Positions 26,055-34,562 of a DNA stretch of 43,517 nucleotides are shown here, piece by piece. Numbering within the stretch: the first letter of the stretch is position 1; each line of letters starts with the position of its first letter. The DNA comes from Paludibacteraceae bacterium (lineage in GTDB: Bacteria; Bacteroidota; Bacteroidia; Bacteroidales; Paludibacteraceae): contig JAFZPM010000004.1 in the NCBI GenBank assembly GCA_017550335.1, positions 1 through 43,517 on the forward strand, in the 5' to 3' direction. Under the pieces are notes generated by a model. That model was given only the letters and a program-made list of their open reading frames with translations, did no database searches and had not been told where the DNA came from. The position numbers were made by a program, and so were the translations under genes.

Positions 26055-26836
26055 CAAAAGGAAAACTCACCCTGCTCGCTCTGCTCACCCTACTTGCGGC
26101 CACCCTCACCGGATGCAAGAACGAGGAACAAGACTACAGGTACGTCATCACCAACAAGACAACATTGGAGGACTCTCTGATCGTCACCTACCGTGTGGAA
26201 GGCAACAACTCCAACTTGGAGAAAAGGCTCGGACAAGGCGATAGCCTGGTGATCGCCCAACGGAACGAGGTGCCTGGAAAGGGAGTTTGGGACATCGAGA
26301 CCAGCGTGTCGCTCTACAAAATACCAGAGATGCGAGCCAGCAACCAAGATTACACGCGCGTCTCCGAGGAACTCGCCTTCCGCAAGTTTTGGAAAGGACC
26401 GGCCGACGTGGATGGCATCGGCGTATACCAATTGGACATCACGGACGACAAACTGCTTCTCTTCCTACAAAGTGGATACACCTACGTGATCAAGAACGAG
26501 CTCCAAGACACGATATTCTCCACCTCCCACCTGAAACTCATCTCAGGAGAGAACACGACCCGCTCGGCCGACACGATCCTGACCGGGGAACAAAAGGTAA
26601 TCGGAGCCGTGGACATCTACTCGTATGGAGAGGAACATGCGGGAGAACCTAGATATAAGTTACAGAAAATGACGGGTCTTTCCACCATCTTCTTCCTCTA
26701 CAAAGAGGGCAGAGTGGAGATCAATTTGAGCAAGGACACCACCCATTTCATGACAAGCAAGGACACTTGCAAGCTCATCGTCAGCGAAAGGATGGCGAGG
26801 ATCGACGAAATCATCAACCCTAAAAAGACGAAATAG
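26051..26836 (+). CDS. Putative lipoprotein of unknown function
   Basis: I do not recognise the family. From the ATG at 26051 it has 261 aa. The N-terminus (MTKGKLTLLALLTLLAATLTGC) is a lipoprotein signal with lipobox LTGC, so the mature protein would start at Cys22 and be anchored in a membrane. The rest is a mixed, mostly beta-looking protein (DYRYVITNKTTLEDSLIVTYR onwards) without motifs I can name. Its start overlaps the TPR stop as ATGA, and aroE begins one base after its stop. The longer in-frame start at 26006 lies inside the TPR gene and would hide the signal peptide. Confidence 0.8.
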   Translation: MTKGKLTLLALLTLLAATLTGCKNEEQDYRYVITNKTTLEDSLIVTYRVEGNNSNLEKRLGQGDSLVIAQRNEVPGKGVWDIETSVSLYKIPEMRASNQDYTRVSEELAFRKFWKGPADVDGIGVYQLDITDDKLLLFLQSGYTYVIKNELQDTIFSTSHLKLISGENTTRSADTILTGEQKVIGAVDIYSYGEEHAGEPRYKLQKMTGLSTIFFLYKEGRVEINLSKDTTHFMTSKDTCKLIVSERMARIDEIINPKKTK

Positions 26837-26837
26837 C

Positions 26838-27575
26838 ATGGAAAGATACGGACTCATCGGGAAGATACTGGTGCACTCCTTCTCGAAAAACTATTTCACG
26901 GAGAAATTCAGCCGTGAGGGAATCGACGCACGCTACGACCTGTTCGAACTGCCCACCATCGAGGAGTTCCCGAAACTTCTCGAAACGGAAGGCCTCCATG
27001 GCCTCAACGTCACCATCCCCTACAAGGAGGTGGTCATGCCTTACCTGGACGAACTGGACGACACCGCACGTGAAATCGGAGCGGTCAACACCATACAATT
27101 CAGCAAAAAAGGGGGGAAGACCCATCTCAAAGGATTCAACACGGATGCGATCGGATTCGAGACTTCCCTGAAACCATTGCTCCAACCCCAACACCAAAAA
27201 GCGTTGGTCCTCGGAACCGGCGGAGCCTCCAAAGCGATTCTATACATCCTGAAGAAACTGGGCATCGAGCCTCAACTCGTCTCCAGACAAAAGAGGGAGG
27301 GAATGCTCACCTACGAGGAACTCGGCAAGGAGATCGTCGCCAGCCACAAGCTGATCGTCAATTGCACCCCTGCGGGGACATTCCCGAAGGTGGACGAGAG
27401 ACCTCCCTTCCCCACCGAACTGCTAAGCGACGAGCATCTGGTCTACGACCTGATATACAATCCGGAAGAGACCCTTCTCTGTCGCCTCGCCAAGGAACGC
27501 GGCGCACGCACGAAAAACGGGCTGGAGATGTTGCATGGACAAGCCGTCGCCGCCTGGAAAATCTGGAACGATTAA
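26838..27575 (+). CDS. aroE: Shikimate dehydrogenase
   Basis: Reduces 3-dehydroshikimate to shikimate with NADPH, on the route to chorismate. The protein is 245 aa, slightly short but normal for Bacteroidetes. Visible residues are the shikimate-binding S14 and S16 (VHSFSKN), the catalytic K63 (NVTIPYKE) and D103 (FNTDAIGF), the nucleotide loop GTGGAS (127-132) and NCTPAG. The C-terminal GLEMLHGQAVAAWKIW is the usual end of AroE. It starts one base after the lipoprotein stop, so it belongs to that unit. It supplies the precursor used by the trp operon further along. Confidence 0.94.
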   Translation: MERYGLIGKILVHSFSKNYFTEKFSREGIDARYDLFELPTIEEFPKLLETEGLHGLNVTIPYKEVVMPYLDELDDTAREIGAVNTIQFSKKGGKTHLKGFNTDAIGFETSLKPLLQPQHQKALVLGTGGASKAILYILKKLGIEPQLVSRQKREGMLTYEELGKEIVASHKLIVNCTPAGTFPKVDERPPFPTELLSDEHLVYDLIYNPEETLLCRLAKERGARTKNGLEMLHGQAVAAWKIWND

Positions 27576-27667
27576 ACCAAGAGCTAAGGATCGGGGGCCG
27601 AAAGACATTAGTTAGGCGCGATCAACTAAGTGTTTCGTATCGGGGATGATAGTTCTTGAATTTTTTC

Positions 27668-27675
27668 TACCTTTG
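27668..27675 (+). promoter_or_regulatory. Promoter -7 box (TACCTTTG) of the PorE-like gene
   Basis: Exact TAnnTTTG followed by CA, 19 nt before the ATG at 27695. It rules out the longer in-frame TTG start at 27656. A TTAGTT/AACTAA inverted repeat (27608-27629) lies upstream and could be a regulatory site. Confidence 0.55.
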
Positions 27676-27694
27676 CATCATAACACTAATAAAC

Positions 27695-29650
27695 ATGAAA
27701 AGAACGATCATAATGCTCCTACTCTTCGCCCTATGCGGCACGGTATATGGGCAAAGCAAGAAAGACATCAAGACCTACGAGACAGCGGTGATCCTTATGA
27801 ACGAAGGGAAATACAAAGAGGCGCTTCCCCTCCTCAAAGGGTTGGTGACCTCCAACAAGGAGTTCGTGGACGCCTCATGGACGCTGGCGGAACTCTATGC
27901 GAGGATGTGCGACAGCGAGAAGCAGATAGCCACACTGACGAACGTGGCCAAACCCAAAATGCCACGCTACTACAACTCCGTCATGCGCTTGGCCGGCGCC
28001 TACCACGGATTGTGCGACTACACGAACGCCATCAAGCAATACGAGCTCATCCCGACCACGGAGACCACCTACTACAAACGCGCGCAAGCGGGCATCCGGG
28101 AGTGCGAGGACGCATTGGAACTCAAGCAGGAGCCTGTCCCTTTCAACTTCCGCAACATGGGCAACGCCATCAACACGGAGTTCGACGAGTATTGGCCCAG
28201 CCTGACCGCGAACGAGGGGTACTTCTCCCTCACGCGCAAACTGAACAAACGGCAAGGCCAGTCGGACTTCGGACGGGGCATCCACGAGGACATCTACCTC
28301 AGCAAACGTGAGGACGGGGCATGGGGTACCGCACAGAATGTCGGACAATCCATCAACAGCATAGGCAACGAAGGGGCTCAGAGCATCTCCCTGGACGGAC
28401 GATACATGTTCTTCGTGGCATGCGACCGCCAAGGCGGAATGGGCGGTTGCGACATCTACTACTCCATCCACGAAGGGAAAGGTTGGACCCCCGCCATCAA
28501 CTGCGGTGCTCCCGTGAACACCCGCCACTGGGAGACATCCCCATCGCTTAGCCCTACAGGTGACGTGCTCTACTTCGCCAGCACACGTCCCAACGGAGTG
28601 GGCAAATGCGACATCTGGGCATGCCGCGTCGAAATACAACAGGATGGGCGGCTGAAGTTCTCGGAGCCCGTCAACCTCGGACCGACCGTCAACACCCCGG
28701 AGGACGAACTTTCTCCCTTCATCCATGCGGATAACCGCACCCTCTACTTCTCCTCCAAGGGAAGGAAAGGAATGGGTGGCCATGATATCTTCGTCACCTA
28801 CAGGGACGACAATGGGAAATGGAGCACTCCCAAAAACATCGGATACCCTATCAACACCTGCAAGGACGAGACCGGTTTCGTGGTGAACGCCTACGGTGAC
28901 AAGGCCTATTTCTCCTCCGACGGACAAGAAAAGAATTGGAAAGGCAGGGACATCTACGAACTCACCTTAGGGGAGGGCAATTTGAGGCCCGCCAAAAGCA
29001 TGAAATACGCGACGGGAACGATCGTGGACGCAGACAAGAAACTACCGATGCAGGCGACCATCGACGTCTACGGAACAACCAGCAACCGTACCATCTTCCG
29101 CTCCGTATCCGACAAGGAGAGCGGTGAGTTCATCGCCTGCGTGCCAAGCGATGAGGAGTATGGCGTCAACGTGAGCAAAAAGGGTTATCTCTTCTTCTCG
29201 GATAATTTCGACGAAAACACACAGACAAAGAATCCTGCGGCAAAATCCAAAAGGAAGGTGGACCTCACCAAGGACAATAACGTGAGATTGGAGAAGATCG
29301 AGGTGGGCAAGAAAATCACCCTGAAGAATATCTTCTTCGACTTCGACAAGGCTACGTTGAAAAAAGCCTCCCACTTCGAGCTGAATAAAGTCGCTCAGTT
29401 CATGCGGGAAAACCCGACCGTGAAGATCAGGCTATGCGGACATACCGACTACAAGGGCACAAAAGAGTACAACATGACCCTCTCCAACGACAGGGCCAAA
29501 GCCGCCTACGAATACCTCGTCAAGAAGGGAGTACCCACCAACAGGCTGGAATACAAAGGTTTCGGTGCGGAACAACCCATAGCGGACAACAAGACAGACG
29601 CAGGTAGAGCGCTGAACAGACGCACGGAGATCCTCATCATCGCAAAATAA
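27695..29650 (+). CDS. PorE-like OmpA-family protein (TPR, PD40 propeller, CRD, OmpA_C)
   Basis: Envelope protein expected to bind peptidoglycan. From the ATG at 27695 it has 651 aa. A signal peptide (MKRTIIMLLLFALCGTVYGQ) is followed by TPR-like helices (about 22-130), then PD40/WD40-like propeller blades (about 145-430; SPSLSPTGDVLYFASTRP, LSPFIHADNRTLYFSSKG and similar), a carboxypeptidase-regulatory-like domain (about 437-520) and an OmpA_C domain (about 545-651; FFDFDKATLKKASHFELNKVA, GHTDYKGTKEYN, NRRTEILI). This order is that of PorE, an accessory of the type IX secretion system in Porphyromonas, but paralogs of the same architecture exist, so the role is an inference. No good lipobox is seen. 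Confidence 0.87.
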   Translation: MKRTIIMLLLFALCGTVYGQSKKDIKTYETAVILMNEGKYKEALPLLKGLVTSNKEFVDASWTLAELYARMCDSEKQIATLTNVAKPKMPRYYNSVMRLAGAYHGLCDYTNAIKQYELIPTTETTYYKRAQAGIRECEDALELKQEPVPFNFRNMGNAINTEFDEYWPSLTANEGYFSLTRKLNKRQGQSDFGRGIHEDIYLSKREDGAWGTAQNVGQSINSIGNEGAQSISLDGRYMFFVACDRQGGMGGCDIYYSIHEGKGWTPAINCGAPVNTRHWETSPSLSPTGDVLYFASTRPNGVGKCDIWACRVEIQQDGRLKFSEPVNLGPTVNTPEDELSPFIHADNRTLYFSSKGRKGMGGHDIFVTYRDDNGKWSTPKNIGYPINTCKDETGFVVNAYGDKAYFSSDGQEKNWKGRDIYELTLGEGNLRPAKSMKYATGTIVDADKKLPMQATIDVYGTTSNRTIFRSVSDKESGEFIACVPSDEEYGVNVSKKGYLFFSDNFDENTQTKNPAAKSKRKVDLTKDNNVRLEKIEVGKKITLKNIFFDFDKATLKKASHFELNKVAQFMRENPTVKIRLCGHTDYKGTKEYNMTLSNDRAKAAYEYLVKKGVPTNRLEYKGFGAEQPIADNKTDAGRALNRRTEILIIAK

Positions 29651-29713
29651 GGCGCCACGAAGGTTCCGCAAGGACTCCTTCATCCAAATTCAGAATGATT
29701 TATAACGCATACG

Positions 29714-29757
29714 GACCGTCCAAGACACACCCGGTTGTCATGGACGGTTCTTTATTT
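29714..29757 (+). terminator. Terminator of the PorE-like gene
   Basis: GACCGTCCA pairs with TGGACGGTT, and an inner GACA/TGTC continues the stem after one mismatch. TTTATTTT follows on the plus strand. The T-run overlaps the stop codon of the convergent helicase gene. Confidence 0.8.
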
Positions 29758-32700
29758 TCCACGGCAATACGCTATCAGTTTCCCGTAAATATCAGACATC
29801 TTCAGAAGTGGGTCATTGCCGACGACAAAGAGTTGCTTCCGGGCCCGGGTGATCGCCACGTTCAGTTTACGGTCCACCGACTGTCCTTCCACCTCCACAG
29901 GTTCGCTCAAGATGCCTAACTGATAGTATTGGCTAATGGTGGTGGAGAAGATGATGTAGTCTTTCTGTCCGCCCTGCAACCGTTCCACCGTATCAATCAC
30001 GACATGTTCCGCCCCCTCGACGCCTAGCATCCGTAACTGCTTGAGGATGACTGCAATTTGATTACGGAAAGGGACAATGACGCCCACCCGCTCGGAGAGC
30101 TTGAAGGTCGGGTCGGATGCATTCAGTTGGGCAATGGACAACACCATTTGCGCCACGACCTCCGCCTCCTCCGCATTGATTTTACTGTTATCCGGACGGC
30201 TCTTCTTGCGCACGTCCACGAAACCCATCCGCACGGTGCGCACGAACTCATGGATATTCTTCGCATTCAACGGCATGTTTTTAGGGAAACAGGCACGTTG
30301 GCGGGTCTCCTCCTCGCTTGAGGAAGGTAAAGCAGCGCATAACTGATGGGGGTTACGTCCTACCCGTAAGGCGTCATGGTAGAACTCACGGCTGACGAAC
30401 TCACTGATGGTCGGGTGCATGCGCCATTGCGTATCGAGCATGCCCGGTTTCACTTCACTGTGCGCCATCATGTGGCGGTGCAACCGCTCGAACAAGGAGT
30501 CCGCACAGTTCTCCAACCCGACAGCCCGCAACTCAGGCACGGTCACCTCCGACTCGCTCCTCGCTTGTTGCACGACGGCGGGCAACTGCTTGTGGTCGCC
30601 TATCATGACGAACTTGCGGATGGCAGGTCCACCACCCACTGCTTGGGCGCACAGCAAGCCAAGGATCTGCGGCTCCAATATCTGCGAAGCCTCGTCCACA
30701 ATGGCCACGTCGAAGCGGATAAGGTCGAACAGAGACGTCTTCCCATCCATGGAGGCGACCGTCGCCACGTAGACGCACGGTTGGGAGAGTCTGTCCTTCA
30801 CCGCCGTACGGTTGGCACACCCCTCTATCTGGTATTTGAGCAGGTGGTTGCGGAAGGCAGGGTCACAGTTCAGTTCATTGCCTATGCGGATATAGTCTAA
30901 CGTGGGATCGTAAGCATACAGCATCCGGCAGATCTCATCCACCGCCCTATTCGTGTAAGCCATGAGGAGGATACGGCACTTCGGATCAGCCAAAAAATTA
31001 TCCACCATGGTACGCATCGCCAAGTTGGTCTTGCCCGTTCCGGGAGGTCCCACCAGAAGGTAGAAGTCCTCAGAACGAAGAGCGTCCGCCACGATGTCGT
31101 TCACCCGCTCGCTTTCCATCGAAGGGCGAGGTATGGGTTGCCGGGTGGAGAAACGGAAGTCGCGCCTGCCCAGCAAGAGGTCGCGACGCTCTTTCGGAGC
31201 CACAAGGAACGCCCGCAGCGAGCGAGTCATGGCATTGAAGGAGGAGGTCATCATATCATGTTCCATCGCATAACGGCTATCCAGCCTGAAGACGGAGCGG
31301 TTACGCTGCTTGTAGGTGAGGCGTACCACCACACTGTCCGAATCGAATCCCTCGACCGAGCAACGGAACAACTGCTTGTTGGTCACATTATCCTGTTCTC
31401 CATTGCGTTCGTAGACCATCACCAGGTCACCCACCCTGAAGTTAGCCAGGTTCTCGTCATCCTGCACCCAATGGAACCGAATGTTACGTATCGCCTCCGA
31501 CTGGTCGGATACATCCAGTCCGTCCGTCACGTTGAACTGTTCGATAGTGAGGTCCATGATGATATTACCGTTACGCAGTTTCTCCTCCGCAGGCAAGTTC
31601 CAAGCGTCGGAATAGCCCCCGCTCCTGTCTGCGGAGAAGCATCCGATCTTCGACAAGAACAGTTCCCTCTCCACGAAGGAGAAGAAGGTGTGGAAATATG
31701 CCAGTTCCAGTTCATCGGCGGAATGGAAAGGCTTCAACGTGTCGGAAATAGCCGGTTCGATATATTGCGTCCACAATTTACTGCACAGGTTCTTTGGATT
31801 CAGCACCTGAGGAGTAAGGTTGGCATAGAGGCTACGGGAAGCGCCACCCAGCAGGTTCCATTCGCACGCCACGATGTTATTACGGAGCTGCAAAGCCTCT
31901 CTCACCATTCTGCGGGAAGCGCGGCAATCCTTCATCCTCGGGTAGCGGGAATAGAGCAGGAAACTGCTCACCTCAGCGTAATCGAGTCCCAGGTTGTAAT
32001 GGAGGAACTCATAGTAGAGGGTCAACTGCAGCAGATGCTCGTCGCGCGCCTCCGGCTCCGCTCGGTTCCATTCTTCCGCCTTGCCGGACTTCAGCTCCAC
32101 GATCTTGCGGTAATCCGCCGACAGCAAGTCCATACGTCCCTGCATACCCAACGCTTCGCAGATGAACGAAGGCTCAAGCACGACACCTTCCCGCAGGTGG
32201 ATGCCCACCTCGTCGAAGCTTTTGTCCACCGTATGTTTGATGTTATTGAATTGATCCTTTGTCATCCGGAAGAATTCCGCGTTGATCTCCTCCATCGTGC
32301 AGAAGGGTATCGGGTCGGCGCTGAAAGCCTTCTTCATGGAATCCTCGTACGAGGCAGGCTCCTCCTTCGTCTGGTTGACGCAGTCATCGAGGAATTGGTT
32401 CGCCACGTTACCGATCGTGATGGCAGCCGAACGGGCCGGAGGTTCCACCTTATGCAACAGGTGGTTCAACGCATGGCTTCCGGAAGTGCGGATACAACCC
32501 GTGATGGCGGTGATGTCGACGAGGAAGTCCGGTTCGAACACGACCAACTCAGGCACGAACAGAAGAGAGCCATCCTCCCGGACCTCCACGGAGACGTCCA
32601 GCAGGTTGACCTGAGCCCCTTCGAAGAGGGAAGCGCGCAACTCGGCGAAGGTGTCACCCAGATGCCGGGTGGCTTGAGCCATCGACGCGTCATCGCTCAC

Positions 32701-33249
32701 CTGCGTGTAGGCGGCGGTGAGTTCCCCGTCGAACGTATCCCCTGAGGAGCTATCCACCTCCCCGTACAGCAGGCAATCCGTCCAACGGCTGACCGTCATG
32801 CGGAGACGCGCGTACTTGACCAGATGGCGGGGTTCCGGCGTATACTCCAAGTTACGCCACGCCTCAGGCAAAGCCTCGGTCAAACCAATGGGCAGGGGGA
32901 CGCGGAAGAAGAAAGAGAGGGCCTCCGCCATCGCCTTCACATCGAAGAGGAAATCCTCCTCAGTGGGGGAAAAACGATTCCGCAAGGTATCATCCACATG
33001 CCGGCGAAGCACCTGCAACGACCCCCTTTGCGGATAGTTGCGCTCCTTGCATATCGCATTGATGTAGGACGACTGGTTGGAATAGATCACATGCAGGTGG
33101 CTACCCAGTTCGGAAACCGTACGCTGGAGCATCCTGCCTAGGCGCACATAACGAACCCTCATAGGAACATTTTCCCGGAGGTCCTTCATCAATGACATCA
33201 AATCATCCTGCACCTGATTTTGCTCTAAAGACAAGTTCTGTTTTTTCAT
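29752..33249 (-). CDS. Dna2-like nuclease-helicase (PD-(D/E)XK plus superfamily 1 helicase)
   Basis: Large 1165-aa DNA repair-type enzyme. A PD-(D/E)XK nuclease core is seen in the middle: GRMDLLSADYRKIVELKSGK (Asp near 374, ELK near 386). The C-terminal part is a superfamily 1B (Upf1/Dna2-like) helicase: Walker A GPPGTGKTNLA near 735, YTNRAVDEIC, Walker B DEASQI near 851, GDHKQLPAVVQ, DTQWRMHP, VIVPFRNQ, VERLQGGQKDYII and NVAITRARKQL. The N-terminal third was not recognised. The four cysteines that bind an iron-sulfur cluster in Cas4 and Dna2 are not apparent. No defence genes adjoin it, so a housekeeping repair role is as likely as defence. It is a single gene, with no clear promoter box seen. 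Confidence 0.87.
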   Translation of the reverse strand: MKKQNLSLEQNQVQDDLMSLMKDLRENVPMRVRYVRLGRMLQRTVSELGSHLHVIYSNQSSYINAICKERNYPQRGSLQVLRRHVDDTLRNRFSPTEEDFLFDVKAMAEALSFFFRVPLPIGLTEALPEAWRNLEYTPEPRHLVKYARLRMTVSRWTDCLLYGEVDSSSGDTFDGELTAAYTQVSDDASMAQATRHLGDTFAELRASLFEGAQVNLLDVSVEVREDGSLLFVPELVVFEPDFLVDITAITGCIRTSGSHALNHLLHKVEPPARSAAITIGNVANQFLDDCVNQTKEEPASYEDSMKKAFSADPIPFCTMEEINAEFFRMTKDQFNNIKHTVDKSFDEVGIHLREGVVLEPSFICEALGMQGRMDLLSADYRKIVELKSGKAEEWNRAEPEARDEHLLQLTLYYEFLHYNLGLDYAEVSSFLLYSRYPRMKDCRASRRMVREALQLRNNIVACEWNLLGGASRSLYANLTPQVLNPKNLCSKLWTQYIEPAISDTLKPFHSADELELAYFHTFFSFVERELFLSKIGCFSADRSGGYSDAWNLPAEEKLRNGNIIMDLTIEQFNVTDGLDVSDQSEAIRNIRFHWVQDDENLANFRVGDLVMVYERNGEQDNVTNKQLFRCSVEGFDSDSVVVRLTYKQRNRSVFRLDSRYAMEHDMMTSSFNAMTRSLRAFLVAPKERRDLLLGRRDFRFSTRQPIPRPSMESERVNDIVADALRSEDFYLLVGPPGTGKTNLAMRTMVDNFLADPKCRILLMAYTNRAVDEICRMLYAYDPTLDYIRIGNELNCDPAFRNHLLKYQIEGCANRTAVKDRLSQPCVYVATVASMDGKTSLFDLIRFDVAIVDEASQILEPQILGLLCAQAVGGGPAIRKFVMIGDHKQLPAVVQQARSESEVTVPELRAVGLENCADSLFERLHRHMMAHSEVKPGMLDTQWRMHPTISEFVSREFYHDALRVGRNPHQLCAALPSSSEEETRQRACFPKNMPLNAKNIHEFVRTVRMGFVDVRKKSRPDNSKINAEEAEVVAQMVLSIAQLNASDPTFKLSERVGVIVPFRNQIAVILKQLRMLGVEGAEHVVIDTVERLQGGQKDYIIFSTTISQYYQLGILSEPVEVEGQSVDRKLNVAITRARKQLFVVGNDPLLKMSDIYGKLIAYCRGK

Positions 33250-33418
33250 ATCACAAAGATGCGTAAAAATAATATCATATCCAAAAACAAAGGGAGATAC
33301 CGATCTTGAAAGGACCTTCCGCTTTTGTTTTCTTTTGTAAAAATTTTCAATATTTAAAAAACTTCATCCACAATGTGTATTTTTTTGGACAATTAAGTAC
33401 AAATATGGAAATAATTGT

Positions 33419-33426
33419 TAACTTTG
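33419..33426 (+). promoter_or_regulatory. Promoter -7 box (TAACTTTG) of the beta-barrel protein gene
   Basis: Exact TAnnTTTG, 36 nt before the ATG, inside a very A/T-rich 213-bp divergent gap shared with the helicase gene. No -33 at standard spacing was identified. Confidence 0.5.
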
Positions 33427-33462
33427 TCTTACATTATATTTATAAACTAAAATTTATATGGT

Positions 33463-34314
33463 ATGAAAAAAATTTTATTAACGGTTTTTAGCATTTTCGC
33501 AATCGGCGCATCTTCATTCGCGCAGGAGGCAAACGCAGGTGACTTCAACTTCGGTATCACTGTCGGTGGTGGTTTGACAAAGATCAACACAGATAACCCT
33601 TATGAGGATGTCAACATGGAAGAACTCTCTTACGAGAACAAGTTCATCGCCAACATCCAAGGTGGTCTTGTATTCGACTACGCTTTCGTTGACAACTTCT
33701 TCGTTGAGGGTGGTTTGACCTTCCAAAGAAAAGGAGGAAAGACCGTGGTAAACATGTTTGGCATGGAGACTACAACGACTACCAACCTGTACTATGTTGA
33801 GGTTCCTATCACCCTTAACTATCGTATTAACCTTGGCGACTTCGGATTGATTCCACAAGTTGGTCCATACGTAGCATTCGGTGTTGGTGGTAAGACGAAA
33901 ACAAAACTTGATGGCAGCCTCGGCGGCATGATGAACGGCATGTTCGATATGTTGGGAGACGCTATGAACTCTATGACTGGTGATTATGGCGACCTCGACT
34001 ACGACTACGATGGCAGCGATTTCGATACCCAGCTCACTGGTGTTGAGGCAGATGAGTCAAAAGACGACAAATCTTTCGGCGACGGTGCTGCTGACAGATT
34101 CGACTTCGGTCTTCGTATGGGTGTCGGCTTGGCATTCTCTGAGAAAGTTAAATTGACTTTGGGTTACGACCTCGGTCTCCTCGACATCTACAGAAGTGCA
34201 AGTAAAGATGCAGAAGATGCAGCAGCTGCTGCAGGAAATGCAGTAGAATCTGGAGCAAGTGCCAAGAGCAAGAATGGTACTATCTTCGGTACATTGACTT
34301 TCTACATCAAGTAA
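33463..34314 (+). CDS. Outer-membrane beta-barrel protein (PorT/OmpW-like family)
   Basis: Predicted outer-membrane protein of 283 aa. A signal peptide (MKKILLTVFSIFAIGASSFA) is followed by alternating hydrophobic beta-strands (FNFGITVGGGLTKI, FIANIQGGLVFDYAFVDNFFVEGGLTFQRKGG, YYVEVPITLNYRINLGDFGLIPQVGPYVAFGVGG) and a terminal strand ending in TFYIK. An acidic loop rich in Gly, Asp and Met (about 150-205, DYGDLDYDYDGSDFD) interrupts the barrel, and a second Ala/Ser-rich loop (about 243-268) follows. The gene is more A/T-rich and uses more GGT, GTT and CTT codons than its neighbours, suggesting high expression. Ligand or function cannot be told. Confidence 0.83.
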   Translation: MKKILLTVFSIFAIGASSFAQEANAGDFNFGITVGGGLTKINTDNPYEDVNMEELSYENKFIANIQGGLVFDYAFVDNFFVEGGLTFQRKGGKTVVNMFGMETTTTTNLYYVEVPITLNYRINLGDFGLIPQVGPYVAFGVGGKTKTKLDGSLGGMMNGMFDMLGDAMNSMTGDYGDLDYDYDGSDFDTQLTGVEADESKDDKSFGDGAADRFDFGLRMGVGLAFSEKVKLTLGYDLGLLDIYRSASKDAEDAAAAAGNAVESGASAKSKNGTIFGTLTFYIK

Positions 34315-34336
34315 TTTAAATACTGAAAAAACAGGA

Positions 34337-34373
34337 AGGGCTCTCCTCATCATTGTGGAGAGCCCTTTTTTTT
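34337..34373 (+). terminator. Terminator of the beta-barrel gene
   Basis: AGGGCTCTCC pairs perfectly with GGAGAGCCCT over a 10-nt loop and is followed by eight T. It starts 22 nt after the stop codon. Confidence 0.92.
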
Positions 34374-34413
34374 CGGCGTGGTTCCCTAAACTGGGTTCAC
34401 TGCCAACTCACGG

Positions 34414-34531
34414 TGACCTACCTCTTCTCGAACGGACTGAAATTGTCCGCTTCAATACAAGTGAAGCTATAGGTTGAGGAGTATACAAACAACACGGCGG
34501 AGGGTATGTGACCTTCCGCCGTGATTTTTTT
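34414..34531 (+). ncRNA. Candidate small RNA: branched stems plus terminator
   Basis: TGACCTA (34414-34420) can pair with TAGGTTG (34470-34476) with two wobble pairs, enclosing two hairpins: CGGAC/GTCCG (34433-34449) and CTTCA/TGAAG (34450-34466). A separate hairpin with a T-run follows (34493-34531). No promoter box was seen, and no reading frame fits the space. The preceding gene already has its own terminator, so this second one has no assigned transcript. The T-poor minus-strand side could instead end the trp operon. Confidence 0.28.
34493..34531 (+). terminator. Terminator hairpin with T-run on the plus strand
   Basis: CACGGCGGA pairs perfectly with TCCGCCGTG over a 13-nt loop, then ATTTTTTT on the plus strand. 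On the minus strand the tail is TTGTTTGT, a weaker terminator for the trp operon, whose last stop codon is 32 nt away. Confidence 0.75.
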
Positions 34532-34562
34532 ATGGTCCCGCTAAAATGTCTACGACTGACGT

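Noticed and set aside
31138..32745. 535-codon plus-strand frame opposite the helicase gene
   Set aside because: The minus strand has clear helicase and nuclease motifs here; the plus frame has none and is a shadow of codon bias.
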